Assembly: GCA_041477815.1 (NCBI GenBank)
Contig: JBGOUV010000130.1
Span: 1 to 15,871, forward strand
Direction of reading: 5' to 3'
Length of the DNA: 15,871 bases
Source: JBGOUV01 sp041477815
GTDB lineage: Bacteria; Acidobacteriota; Terriglobia; Bryobacterales; JACQDG01
Shown here: positions 7,735 to 15,800 of the stretch, in pieces
Position numbering within the stretch: position 1 is the first letter of the stretch
Layout of the letters: each line of letters opens with the position of its first letter
The notes under the pieces: model-generated
Told to the model about the DNA's origin: nothing
Database searches by the model: none
What the model saw: only the letters and a program-made list of their open reading frames with translations
Made by a program: the position numbers and the translations under genes

Positions 7735-8313
7735 CTACTTCCGCATCAACACCCGAAAGGTAGTCTCCGGCGACTTGGACCGCGCCAGCAGCCGCACCGT
7801 CTTCACATGCCGTCCATCGGCAAAATCGAGCAGCGTATACAACCCCCGGCCAAAACCCCGATCCTGGAAATCAACCACCTGCGCGTGCCCATTGGCGAAA
7901 GTGACTTCCGCGAAGTTAAGCTGCGCCCGGCCTTGGACGTCCAGCAGCAAGGCGTCGCCGCGATTGTCCACGCCGAAGTTGACGTCCACCCAATCCTCCG
8001 CCTTGGTAATCCGCTCGGTGTCCTCCCAGACCAGCCGCTCGCGCAGCGGTAGCGAGACGACGGCGGCGCCGAAGACCACCGGGGCCAGGTAGACGATCGG
8101 GGCCCCGACCACGATAGCGGTGCGGGCCGGGCGCACGAGCACCGCGCGCGGCAAGGGACGTCGAAGGGGGAAGCCGTTGCGGACTACCACGGTGGTGCGG
8201 GTGGTGCGGGTGCGGCGGACCACCACGCGCCGGGCGGCGTTCAAGTCCGCCGGGACCAGCCCGGCTGCCAGAGCCGCCGCCAGCAGCGAGGCGGCGAGTG
8301 AAGATTGGTTCAT
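7735..8313 (-). CDS. Secreted protein of unknown function with a basic Arg/Thr/Val N-terminal region
   Basis: 192 residues. Residues 1-26 look like a signal peptide (MNQSSLAASLLAAALAAGLV, probable cleavage after ADLNA). Residues 27-63 are rich in Arg, Thr and Val (RRVVVRRTRTTRTTVVVRNG), partly encoded by a 9-bp tandem repeat. Next comes a hydrophobic stretch at ~64-88 (TAIVVGAPIVYLAPVVFGAA) that could anchor the protein or form a hydrophobic strand bundle. The C-terminal ~100 residues look like a compact beta domain (WVDVNFGVDNRGDALLLDV, VTFANGHAQVVDF, LYTLLDFADGRHVKTVRLLA), reminiscent of acidobacterial hypothetical exported proteins. I do not recognise a characterised family. A clear GGAGG six bases before ATG 8313 fixes the start. 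It stands alone, divergent from the E1 gene and convergent with the TIGR03437 gene. Confidence 0.8.
   Translation of the reverse strand: MNQSSLAASLLAAALAAGLVPADLNAARRVVVRRTRTTRTTVVVRNGFPLRRPLPRAVLVRPARTAIVVGAPIVYLAPVVFGAAVVSLPLRERLVWEDTERITKAEDWVDVNFGVDNRGDALLLDVQGRAQLNFAEVTFANGHAQVVDFQDRGFGRGLYTLLDFADGRHVKTVRLLARSKSPETTFRVLMRK
8192..8215 (-). repeat. 9-bp tandem repeat inside the secreted-protein gene
   Basis: On the plus strand GTGGTGCGG occurs at 8192..8200 and 8201..8209, followed by a partial GTGCGG at 8210..8215. The unit length is a multiple of three, so copy-number change would preserve the frame and add or remove Arg/Thr residues in the basic region. Confidence 0.7.
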
Positions 8314-8319
8314 GAGAAT

Positions 8320-8324
8320 CCTCC
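8320..8324 (-). promoter_or_regulatory. Strong ribosome binding site of the secreted-protein gene
   Basis: GGAGG on the minus strand, six bases before ATG 8313, decides the start codon. Confidence 0.8.
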
Positions 8325-8382
8325 GTTACATACTCACCTTAATAAACCAAGCCGGGATGGAAAAGTTTCACGGGAATTTCGG

Positions 8383-8401
8383 GTAGACTGGAAGTAGACT
8401 G
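8383..8401 (+). promoter_or_regulatory. Direct repeat GTAGACTG with 11-bp period abutting the E1 start codon
   Basis: GTAGACTG occurs at 8383..8390 and 8394..8401, separated by GAA. The period of 11 bp is about one helical turn, a spacing seen in operators bound on one DNA face. The first copy holds TAGACT, a 4/6 match to a -10 box. GGAAG (8390..8394) between the copies is a reasonable Shine-Dalgarno, seven bases before ATG 8402. Regulatory use is inferred only. Confidence 0.35.
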
Positions 8402-10459
8402 ATGACTGCCCCAAGCGGTCTCTCCTCCGACCTCCTGACTGCCTCTTACCGCATCGCTTATACCTCGCGGCGTCTGGATGACCGCGAGATCATCCTGAAG
8501 CGTCAAAACCGGATCTTCTTCCAGATCAGCGGGGCCGGGCACGAGACCATCGGAGTAGCGGCGGCGCTCGCCCTAAAACCCGGCGTGGACTGGGTCTATC
8601 CCTACTATCGCGACCGGGCTCTCTGCCTGGCCCTGGGGGTGACGCCGGAGGAGATGCTCCTGCAGGCAGTCGGGGCCGGGCGGGACCCCGCCTCCGGTGG
8701 AAGACAGATGCCTTCACACTGGGGACACCGGCGGTGGCGCATCGTTTCCGCCTCCAGCCCCACCGGCACCCAGTTCCTGCAGGCGGTGGGGTGCGCCGAA
8801 GCCTGCCGGCATCTCGGCGCCGGGGAGATCGTGCTCGCCGCGGGCGGTGAAGGCCACACCAGCGAAGGCGAATTCTGGGAAGCCCTGAACGCCGCCTGCC
8901 TCGGGCGTCTGCCGGTGTTGTTCCTGATCGAGGACAACGGCTACGCCATCTCCGTGCCGGTCGAGGCGCAGACCGCCGGCGGGAGCATCTCCCAACTGGT
9001 GCGCGGGTTCCCCCGCCTCCTGGTGCAGGAAGTCGACGGCACGGAGTTCCCCGCGTCGTATCAAGCCCTGCAGGAGGCCGCGGCCTGGTGCCGGACCGGC
9101 CAAGGACCGGCCCTGGTCCACGCCCACGTCACGCGGCCGTATTCGCACTCGCTCTCCGACGATGAGCGGCTCTACAAGACCGATGAGGAGCGGCAGGCCG
9201 AAGCCGAGCGCGATCCGGTGCAGAAGTTCGGCGACTGGCTGGTGGGGGAGGGCATCCTCGACCAACACCACTTGTCGGTCCTGCAGCACGACGCCGAAGA
9301 GGCTATCCAGCAGGCGGCCGACCGGGCGCTGAAGGCTCCCCCGCCGGCCCCGGGCTCCAGCCGGGTTTTTTTGTATTCCCGCGAGGTAGATCCCACGTCG
9401 CCGGCCTTTGCCCACCAGCCGGAGTACTCGGGCGAGGCCAAGACCATGGTCGATCTGCTGAACGCCTGCCTGCGGGACGAGATGCAGCGCGATCCGCGCC
9501 TCGTAGTGTTCGGCGAGGACGTCGCCGACTGCACCCGCGAGCAGAACCTGGCCAAGCTGAAGGGCAAGGGCGGCGTGTTCAAGGTGACCGCCGGACTGCA
9601 GCGGGCCTTCGGCGGCGAACGCGTGTTCAATACGCCTCTGGCGGAGGCGGCCATCGTGGGCCGGGCCATCGGATGCGCCACCCGCGGCCTCAAGCCCGTG
9701 GTGGAGATTCAGTTCTTCGACTACATCTGGCCGGCCATGATGCAGTTGCGCAACGAGCTGGCCACTTTGCGGTGGCGATCGAACAACGCGTATTCCTGCC
9801 CGGTGGTGGTGCGGGTGGCGATCGGCGGCTACCTGGGCGGCGGCGCCGTCTACCACAGCCAGTGTGGCGAGGCCCTGTTTACGCACCTCCCGGGGCTGCG
9901 CGTGGTGTTTCCCTCCAACGCCCTGGACGCCAACGGCCTGCTGCGCACGGCCCTCCGCGGCGACGATCCGGTGTTGTTCCTGGAGCACAAACGCCTCTAC
10001 CGCGAGCCCTACAACCGCTCGCCGTACCCCGGTCCGGACCACATGATCCCCTTCGGATCCGCCCACACGGTTAAGTCCGGCGCCGACGCCACCCTCATCA
10101 CCTACGGGGCCCTGGTCCACCGCGCCCTCCAGGCGGCCCATCAAATCGAAAGGAATAGTGGGGCCTCGGTCGAGATTCTAGACCTCCGTACTCTCAATCC
10201 CTATGACTGGGAGGCGATCGCAGAGTCGGTGCGCAAAACCTCGCGCGTGATCGTGGCCCACGAGGACTGCCTCTCCTGGGGCTACGGCGCCGAGCTGGCC
10301 GCGCGCATCGCCGGCGAACTGTTCGCCGACCTCGACGCCCCGGTCGGACGCGTCGGCGCCCTCGATACCTGGGTGGCTTACCACCCGCAGCTCGAGGCCG
10401 AGATCCTGCCCCAAACCGCGGACCTGGTCGCGGCCCTGGAACGCCTCCTGGCTTGGTAG
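8402..10459 (+). CDS. Fused 2-oxoacid dehydrogenase E1 component (alpha-beta), branched-chain type
   Basis: A 685-residue fusion of E1 alpha (~1-330) and E1 beta (~345-685), the thiamine-diphosphate decarboxylase of 2-oxoacid dehydrogenase complexes. The alpha half has GRQMPSHWG with His106. Its ThDP/Mg segment starts GEGHTSEGEFWEALN (149 onward) and ends EDNGYAISV with Asn179; the usual Asp of GDG is Glu150. The beta half has the catalytic-type Glu372 in FGEDVAD, then FNTPLAEAAIVG, VEIQFFDYIWPA and VFPSNALDA. The most similar known enzymes are 2-oxoisovalerate dehydrogenase-like fusions of Bacteroidota and Acidobacteriota. They pass the acyl group to a lipoyl E2; no E2 or E3 gene is in this window, so those subunits must be encoded elsewhere. 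The upstream gap is only 88 bp and shared with a divergent gene. Branched-chain specificity is inferred from family resemblance and could include 2-oxobutyrate. Confidence 0.93.
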   Translation: MTAPSGLSSDLLTASYRIAYTSRRLDDREIILKRQNRIFFQISGAGHETIGVAAALALKPGVDWVYPYYRDRALCLALGVTPEEMLLQAVGAGRDPASGGRQMPSHWGHRRWRIVSASSPTGTQFLQAVGCAEACRHLGAGEIVLAAGGEGHTSEGEFWEALNAACLGRLPVLFLIEDNGYAISVPVEAQTAGGSISQLVRGFPRLLVQEVDGTEFPASYQALQEAAAWCRTGQGPALVHAHVTRPYSHSLSDDERLYKTDEERQAEAERDPVQKFGDWLVGEGILDQHHLSVLQHDAEEAIQQAADRALKAPPPAPGSSRVFLYSREVDPTSPAFAHQPEYSGEAKTMVDLLNACLRDEMQRDPRLVVFGEDVADCTREQNLAKLKGKGGVFKVTAGLQRAFGGERVFNTPLAEAAIVGRAIGCATRGLKPVVEIQFFDYIWPAMMQLRNELATLRWRSNNAYSCPVVVRVAIGGYLGGGAVYHSQCGEALFTHLPGLRVVFPSNALDANGLLRTALRGDDPVLFLEHKRLYREPYNRSPYPGPDHMIPFGSAHTVKSGADATLITYGALVHRALQAAHQIERNSGASVEILDLRTLNPYDWEAIAESVRKTSRVIVAHEDCLSWGYGAELAARIAGELFADLDAPVGRVGALDTWVAYHPQLEAEILPQTADLVAALERLLAW

Positions 10460-10480
10460 GGTTCGGTCCCCATTGGCTCA

Positions 10481-10493
10481 GCCGGAGTCCGGC
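10481..10493. promoter_or_regulatory. Perfect palindrome GCCGGAGTCCGGC upstream of the PLP enzyme gene
   Basis: Two 6-bp arms (GCCGGA / TCCGGC) around one base, located where a -35 box would stand for the -10 at 10504. This fits an operator overlapping the promoter. No T-run follows, so it is not a convincing terminator of the E1 gene. Confidence 0.4.
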
Positions 10494-10500
10494 GCCATCC

Positions 10501-10509
10501 TGATATAAT
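10501..10509 (+). promoter_or_regulatory. Extended -10 promoter element (TGATATAAT)
   Basis: An exact match to the extended -10 pattern TGnTATAAT, 22 bases before ATG 10532. Transcription would start near 10516, giving a ~16-base leader with no good Shine-Dalgarno. There is no good -35 hexamer at normal spacing, which an extended -10 can tolerate. The site indicates that the PLP gene has its own promoter rather than relying on read-through from the E1 gene. Confidence 0.65.
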
Positions 10510-10531
10510 CGGAAAAACGTCTGGACCCGTT

Positions 10532-11728
10532 ATGAAACAAGACACGATTGCGGTACACGCCGGAGACCGGAAACGCACCGGCTCCTTCGTGCCGGTAACC
10601 ACGCCCATCTATAGCTCTTCCAGTTTCTTCTACCCGGAGATGGACACGCTGGACCGGGTCTTCGGCAACGAGATCCCCGGCCAGAATTACGCCCGCTATA
10701 ACAACCCCACCACCAACGCCCTCGAAGAGCAGGTCGCCGCGCTCGAAGGCGGCGAGTGGGCCATCGCGGCCAGTTCGGGCATGGCGGCGATCCACCTGGC
10801 CATGCTGGCCGCGCTGACCGACCGGCGCAAGTCCGTGGTGGCCGGGTCGGTGCTCTACGGCGCCAGCATCCGGCTGCTGATGGAGATCCTGGAGCCGGCC
10901 GGCGTAGCCGTCCACTTCACCGATCCCACCGATACGACGGCTTTCGAGGCCGTGCTGGCCGAGCACCGGCCCGGCTGCATACTGCTCGAGTCGATCAGCA
11001 ACCCCATGCTCCGCGTCACCCCCGTCGACACCATAGCCGAGATCGCCCACCGCCACGGCGCGCTGGTCGTAGCGGACTCCACCTTCGCCACCCCCCTCCT
11101 CCTGCAACCCCTGAAGCTGGGCGCTGACCTCGTCGTACACAGCCTGACCAAGTACCTAGGCGGCCACGGCGACGTCCTGGGCGGCGTGATCGTCACCCGC
11201 GAGGAGTTCCGCCCCACCCTCCAAGCCATCTCCCGCACGGTCGGCGGCGTGCTAGGTCCTTTTGAATCCTACCTGGCCATGCGAGGTATTAAGACTTTCC
11301 CCCTCCGCATGGCCCGCCAGTGCGCCAACGCCTGCCGCGTCGCCACCTGGCTGGCCGCCCATCCCCGCATCGAGCGCGTCATCTTCCCCGGCGACCCCCG
11401 CCACCCCGACGCCGCGGTAGTCCGCCGCCTCCTCCCCCCCGGCCTTTACGGCGCCATGGTCAGCTTCGAGGTAAAGGGCGCCAACCGCGAAGAGGTCTTC
11501 CGCCTGGTCGATGCCCTGAAAATGATTGTCCCGGCCACCAGCCTGGGCGACGTCCACACCATGGTCCTCTATCCCCCCATGAGCTCCCACCGCGACATCG
11601 CCCCCAAACACCGCCAGCGCATGGGTATCGGCGAAAGCTTCCTCCGCCTGTCGGTAGGAATCGAAGCCCCCGAGGACATCATCGAGGATCTGCAACAAGC
11701 CTTGGAGAGCACCGAGGCGCGACCGTAA
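10532..11728 (+). CDS. Cys/Met-metabolism PLP-dependent enzyme (cystathionine gamma-synthase / gamma-lyase family)
   Basis: 398 residues, the normal size for this fold-type I family. Seen: YARYNNPTTNALE (Tyr53 and Arg55, the phosphate-binding pair supplied by the neighbouring subunit), SSGMAAIHLAM, ESISNPMLRV, VVADSTFATP with the cofactor-pairing Asp, and the Schiff-base lysine Lys207 in HSLTKYLGGHGDVLGG. Members make cystathionine, cleave it, or eliminate methanethiol from methionine, all through gamma-carbon chemistry. The loop after Tyr in LYGASIRLL has Ala where methionine gamma-lyases carry their active-site Cys, which argues against a typical methionine gamma-lyase. The sequence alone does not decide between synthase, gamma-lyase and O-acetylhomoserine sulfhydrylase. 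It lies 72 bp after the E1 gene, whose likely substrates include 2-oxobutyrate, a product of gamma-lyases. It is convergent with the dehydrogenase gene 22 bp away. Confidence 0.93.
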   Translation: MKQDTIAVHAGDRKRTGSFVPVTTPIYSSSSFFYPEMDTLDRVFGNEIPGQNYARYNNPTTNALEEQVAALEGGEWAIAASSGMAAIHLAMLAALTDRRKSVVAGSVLYGASIRLLMEILEPAGVAVHFTDPTDTTAFEAVLAEHRPGCILLESISNPMLRVTPVDTIAEIAHRHGALVVADSTFATPLLLQPLKLGADLVVHSLTKYLGGHGDVLGGVIVTREEFRPTLQAISRTVGGVLGPFESYLAMRGIKTFPLRMARQCANACRVATWLAAHPRIERVIFPGDPRHPDAAVVRRLLPPGLYGAMVSFEVKGANREEVFRLVDALKMIVPATSLGDVHTMVLYPPMSSHRDIAPKHRQRMGIGESFLRLSVGIEAPEDIIEDLQQALESTEARP

Positions 11729-11750
11729 GAGAGCGGATGCCCGGACGTGC

Positions 11751-12785
11751 TCACACCTCCACCACCGCCTTAGCCACCCCCTCCGCATACTCGGCAATGG
11801 TCGAGAAAGCCCGATCAGCCCGCCCCAGCGGAAACCGGTGACTAACCAATTTCCCGGCGTCAATCTTCCCCGACTCGATCAACTGAATCGCTGCACGGTC
11901 ATTGTGATTGGACCGCTTCAACGTATAAATGGCCGCCTCCCGGTGCATGGCCGCATGCAAATCAACCCCGGTGATGCTATCGCCGGGAATACCAATCAGC
12001 ACCACCCTCCCGCCGGCCCGCACCGCCCGCAACGCCGGGTTCAGCGAGTCCGCCTTCCCGGCGGCATCAATAATGAGGTGCGCTCCCCTCCCCCCCGTAG
12101 AGTCCAAAATCGCCTCCACCACCGACTCGCGGCTGATGTCAACCGCCAGGTCCGCCCCCATCTCGCGCGCCAAGGCGAGGCGCGGCCCGACGCGGTCGGC
12201 AATGATCACCTTCCCCGCCCCCGCCAGCCGCGCCACCGCCGCCGCCAGCAGGCCGATGGGACCCGCACCCATCACCGCTACCGTCTCGCCGGCCTCCAGG
12301 CGCGTCAGCTCCAGGGCATGCAGGATCACCGCCAGCGGCTCCACCACCGTCGCCGCCGCAAAGCTCATGCCTGCCGGGATCGCCACCGCGTTGCCGGCCG
12401 GGATGGTGGCGTACTCCCGCAGCAGACCCGGCTCCTGCAGGCCGCCCATGAAGACGACGCTCTCGCAGAGGTTGTGCCGGCCGGCGCGGCAGAATTCGCA
12501 CTGCCCGCAGGTGATGGCCGGCTCGATCGCTACCCGCGCGCCGGCCGCCAGCTCCTCCACGCCCGCGCCCACCGCGATCACCTCGCCCGCCGGCTCGTGC
12601 CCCAGCACGCTCGGATACTGTGCCGGATATCCGGCGCAGCCTCCTTCCAGGTAATAGTGCATGTCCGACCCGCAGATCCCCACCGCGCGCACCCGTACCG
12701 TCACCTCCCCCGGACCCGGGTCCCGCGGGTCCGGCATGTTGCGTAGCTCAATCGTGCGCGGGGCCACCAGTTGGGCGGATTGCAT
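11751..12785 (-). CDS. Zinc-dependent medium-chain dehydrogenase (sorbitol/threonine dehydrogenase-like)
   Basis: 344 residues of the MDR superfamily. Catalytic zinc ligands are Cys38 (GICGSDMHYY), His63-Glu64 (LGHEPAGEV) and Glu149 (VVEPLAV). The structural zinc site is Cys93, 96, 99 and 107 (CGQCEFCRAGRHNLC). The nucleotide fold begins GAGPIG (173-178), and the acidic residue in VIIADR (Asp197) at the end of the second strand predicts NAD+ rather than NADP+. HYYLEGG and the overall layout are closest to polyol (sorbitol, xylitol, L-idonate) and threonine dehydrogenases; the substrate cannot be assigned. The start at 12785 is 30 bp from the divergent ferredoxin oxidoreductase gene and has no Shine-Dalgarno. 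A TAGAAT box ends six bases upstream, so the mRNA may be leaderless. It is not in an operon with the plus-strand catabolic genes. Confidence 0.93.
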   Translation of the reverse strand: MQSAQLVAPRTIELRNMPDPRDPGPGEVTVRVRAVGICGSDMHYYLEGGCAGYPAQYPSVLGHEPAGEVIAVGAGVEELAAGARVAIEPAITCGQCEFCRAGRHNLCESVVFMGGLQEPGLLREYATIPAGNAVAIPAGMSFAAATVVEPLAVILHALELTRLEAGETVAVMGAGPIGLLAAAVARLAGAGKVIIADRVGPRLALAREMGADLAVDISRESVVEAILDSTGGRGAHLIIDAAGKADSLNPALRAVRAGGRVVLIGIPGDSITGVDLHAAMHREAAIYTLKRSNHNDRAAIQLIESGKIDAGKLVSHRFPLGRADRAFSTIAEYAEGVAKAVVEV

Positions 12786-12791
12786 AGCGCC

Positions 12792-12801
12792 ATTCTATAA
12801 T
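12792..12801. promoter_or_regulatory. Overlapping divergent -10 boxes between the dehydrogenase and ferredoxin oxidoreductase genes
   Basis: On the plus strand TATAAT (12796..12801) is a perfect -10 box 14 bases before ATG 12816. On the minus strand TAGAAT (12797..12792), a 5/6 match, ends six bases before ATG 12785. They share two base pairs, so only one RNA polymerase could sit here at a time. No convincing -35 hexamers were found for either. Confidence 0.5.
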
Positions 12802-12815
12802 GAAGCCAACCCTCC

Positions 12816-15800
12816 ATGCTCGACGACAAGTACCTCTTGGAAGAAGGCATCGTGTACCTGAGCGGCCTCCAGGCCCTCGTCCGCCTGCCCCTCGACCAGA
12901 TGCGCCGCGACCGCCGCGCCGGCCTCCGCACAGCCGCCTTCATCTCCGGCTACGAGGGCTCGCCGCTCGGCGGCTACGATCTCGCCCTCCAGCGCGCCCG
13001 CCGCCTCCTCGACCCCTACGACATCCGCTGCGTCCCCGGCCTGAACGAAGACCTGGCCGCGACCGCCGTGATGGGCAGCCAGATCCACCAGCTCTTCCCC
13101 AACCCCAAGTACGACGGGGTAGTAGGCATCTGGTACGGCAAGGGACCTGGCGTCGACCGCACCGGCGACGTCTTCCGCCACGCCAACTTCGCCGGTACCG
13201 GCCCGAACTGCGGAGCCCTGGCCCTGGCCGGTGACGACCACATGTCGAAAAGCTCCACCATCCCCCACCAGAGCGACCTGTCGTTCTTCAACTTCGCCAT
13301 CCCCGTTCTCTATCCGGGCAATACACAAGAGATCCTCGACCTGGGCCTGGCCGGCATCGCCCTCTCCCGCTACTCCGGGGCCTGGGTGGCGATGAAGATG
13401 ATCACCAACGTCTGCGACGGCGGCGGCACCGTCGAGGTCGCGCCGGACCGCCCCTCCTTTGTCATTCCCGATCCCCACTACCAAAAGGTATTCGAGGGCA
13501 TGTTGATCGTGCCCAAGACCCTGCTGCTGGAGCAGGAGATCCACTACCGCAAGCTCCAGGCCGCCCGCGACTTCGCCCGCGCCAACGGCCTCAACCGCAT
13601 TCTGGTCTCCCACCCGCACGACCGCCTGGGCATAGTCACTGCTGGTAAGAGCTACTACGACCTGCGCACCGCCCTGCGCGACCTGGGCCTCGATGAGGCC
13701 GCCCTCGACCAGGCCGGCGTCCGTATCCTGAAGCTGGGCATGACTTACCCCCTCGAGCCGCGCATCGTCGAGGAGTTCGCCCGCGGCCTCGAAGAGATCC
13801 TGGTGGTCGAGGAGAAGCGTAGCTTCCTCGAATTCCAGTTGCGCGACCTGCTCTACAACCACCCCTCCCGCCCCCGCATCTACGGCAAGTCCGACGAGGA
13901 CGGGAAGCGCCTGCTGGCCACCCACGGCGAGCTGGACCCGGACCCCATCGCCCGCGTGGTGGGAGAGCGGGTGCTGCGCCGAACCCGGTTCGAGAGCGTG
14001 GAGCGCCGGCTCGCCCGCCTCGACCAGATCGAGGACCGCCCCCGGGAATCGGTTCCCTTCCGCCCGCCCAGCTTCTGCTCCGGCTGCCCGCACAATCGCT
14101 CCACGCTGGTGCCCGAGGGCATGGCCGCCGGCGGCGGCATCGGCTGCCACGGCATGGCCGGACGCCTCCAGCACATCCATCGTGGCTTTACCTACATCAC
14201 GCAAATGGGCGGCGAAGGCGCGCCCTGGATCGGCATCGCGCCCTTCACCGAGACGCCCCACCTGTTCCAGAACGTCGGCGACGGAACCTTCTTCCATTCC
14301 GCCACCCTGGCCGTAAACGCCTGCGTCGCCGCCGGCGTCAACATCACCTTCAAGATCCTCTACAACGGCGCGGTCGCGATGACCGGCGGCCAGAATGTCA
14401 CCGGCGCCCTCCCCATCCCCGACCTCACCCGCCAGCTCGAAGCGCAAGGTCTGAAGCGAATCGTGGTCCTCACCGACGACCTGGACCGCTACCGCGACCG
14501 CTCCCTTCTCTCCGACAAGGCCGAGGTGTACTACCGCGACGAGCTCGAAAAGGTGATGGCCGAGCTCCAGAAGACCTCCGGCGCCACCGCCCTGATCTAC
14601 GACCAGCAGTGCGCCGCCGAGAAGCGCCGCCTCCGCTCGCGCGGCAAGCTGCCTAAGCCGACACGCCTACTGGTGATCAACGAAGAGGTGTGCGAGGGCT
14701 GCGGCGATTGTGTGGCCAAATCGAACTGCCTGTCGCTCTATCCCGTGGACACCGAGTACGGCCAAAAGACCCGTATCCACCAGTCCTCCTGCAACGCCGA
14801 CTACTCCTGCCTCTTGGGCGACTGCCCGTCATTCGTCTCGGTAGAGGTGAAACCCGGCACCGGACTCCGCAAGAAGAAACTCCCCCCCGTGCCCGACGTG
14901 CAGGTCCCCGAGCCGGCGGCCAAGGTGGACGCCGCCGGGGGCTACGAGATCCTGATCCCCGGCATTGGCGGCACCGGCGTGGTCACGCTGAACGCGCTGC
15001 TCTCGACCGCCGCCCTCCTGGATGGCCTGGGCGTGACCTCCCTGGATCAGACCGGGCTCTCGCAGAAAGGCGGCGCGGTCGTGTCCGGCCTCTTGCTCGG
15101 CCCCCGGCCCGTCGAGCTCGCCAACAAGAGCAGCTACGGCAGCGTCCACCTATTGCTGGGGTGCGATCTGCTGACCGCCGGGGCCGCCGACAACCTGAAA
15201 CGCTGCGATCCGGCCCGCACGATCGCCGTGGTCAACTCGGCCGAGATTCCCACCGGCGAGTCGGTCCGGCGCGGGATGGTGCACTTCGGAGCGCCGCTGG
15301 CGGACGCCATCAACCGGGCCACCCGCGCCCGCGCCAACCTGTTTGTGGACGCCTCCCGCGTGGCCGAGATCCTCTTCGCCAGCCACCTGGCGGCCAACAT
15401 CGTGCTGCTGGGAGTGGCCTACCAGGCCGGTTACCTCCCGCTGTCGGCGGAATCGATCGAGCGCGCCATTGAGTGGAACGGCGTCGAGGCGGACCAAAAC
15501 CGGGCCGCCTTCCGCTGGGGCCGTAAATATTACTTAGATCCAGAAGCCGTCGAGCTCCGTCGGGAGCCGCCCGCCCCGCCGGTGGACCGCGCGCAGGAGC
15601 TCGCCGCCTACCAGGACGACCGCTACGCCGCCCGCTACCGTCACTGGGTCGAGCAGGTCGCGCGGCGCGAGCAGGAAGCGAAGCCGGGATCGACCGAGCT
15701 GGCCGAGGCCGCCGCCCGCGGCCTCTACAAACTGATGGCTTATAAGGATGAGTACGAGGTGGCACGCCTGCTGACCAAACGCTCGTTCGAGGAATCGGCG

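Noticed and set aside
6242..8092. 616-codon plus-strand open frame overlapping two genes
   Set aside because: It crosses the end of the TIGR03437 gene, the inverted repeat and an antisense gene. It is Arg/Pro/Gly/His-rich with no motif, so it is a GC-rich shadow frame.
12795..14447. 550-codon minus-strand open frame opposite the ferredoxin oxidoreductase gene
   Set aside because: It is antisense to a well-supported gene with iron-sulfur and thiamine motifs. Its composition is low-complexity Gly/Ala/Val/Asp, as expected for the mirror frame of GC-rich DNA.
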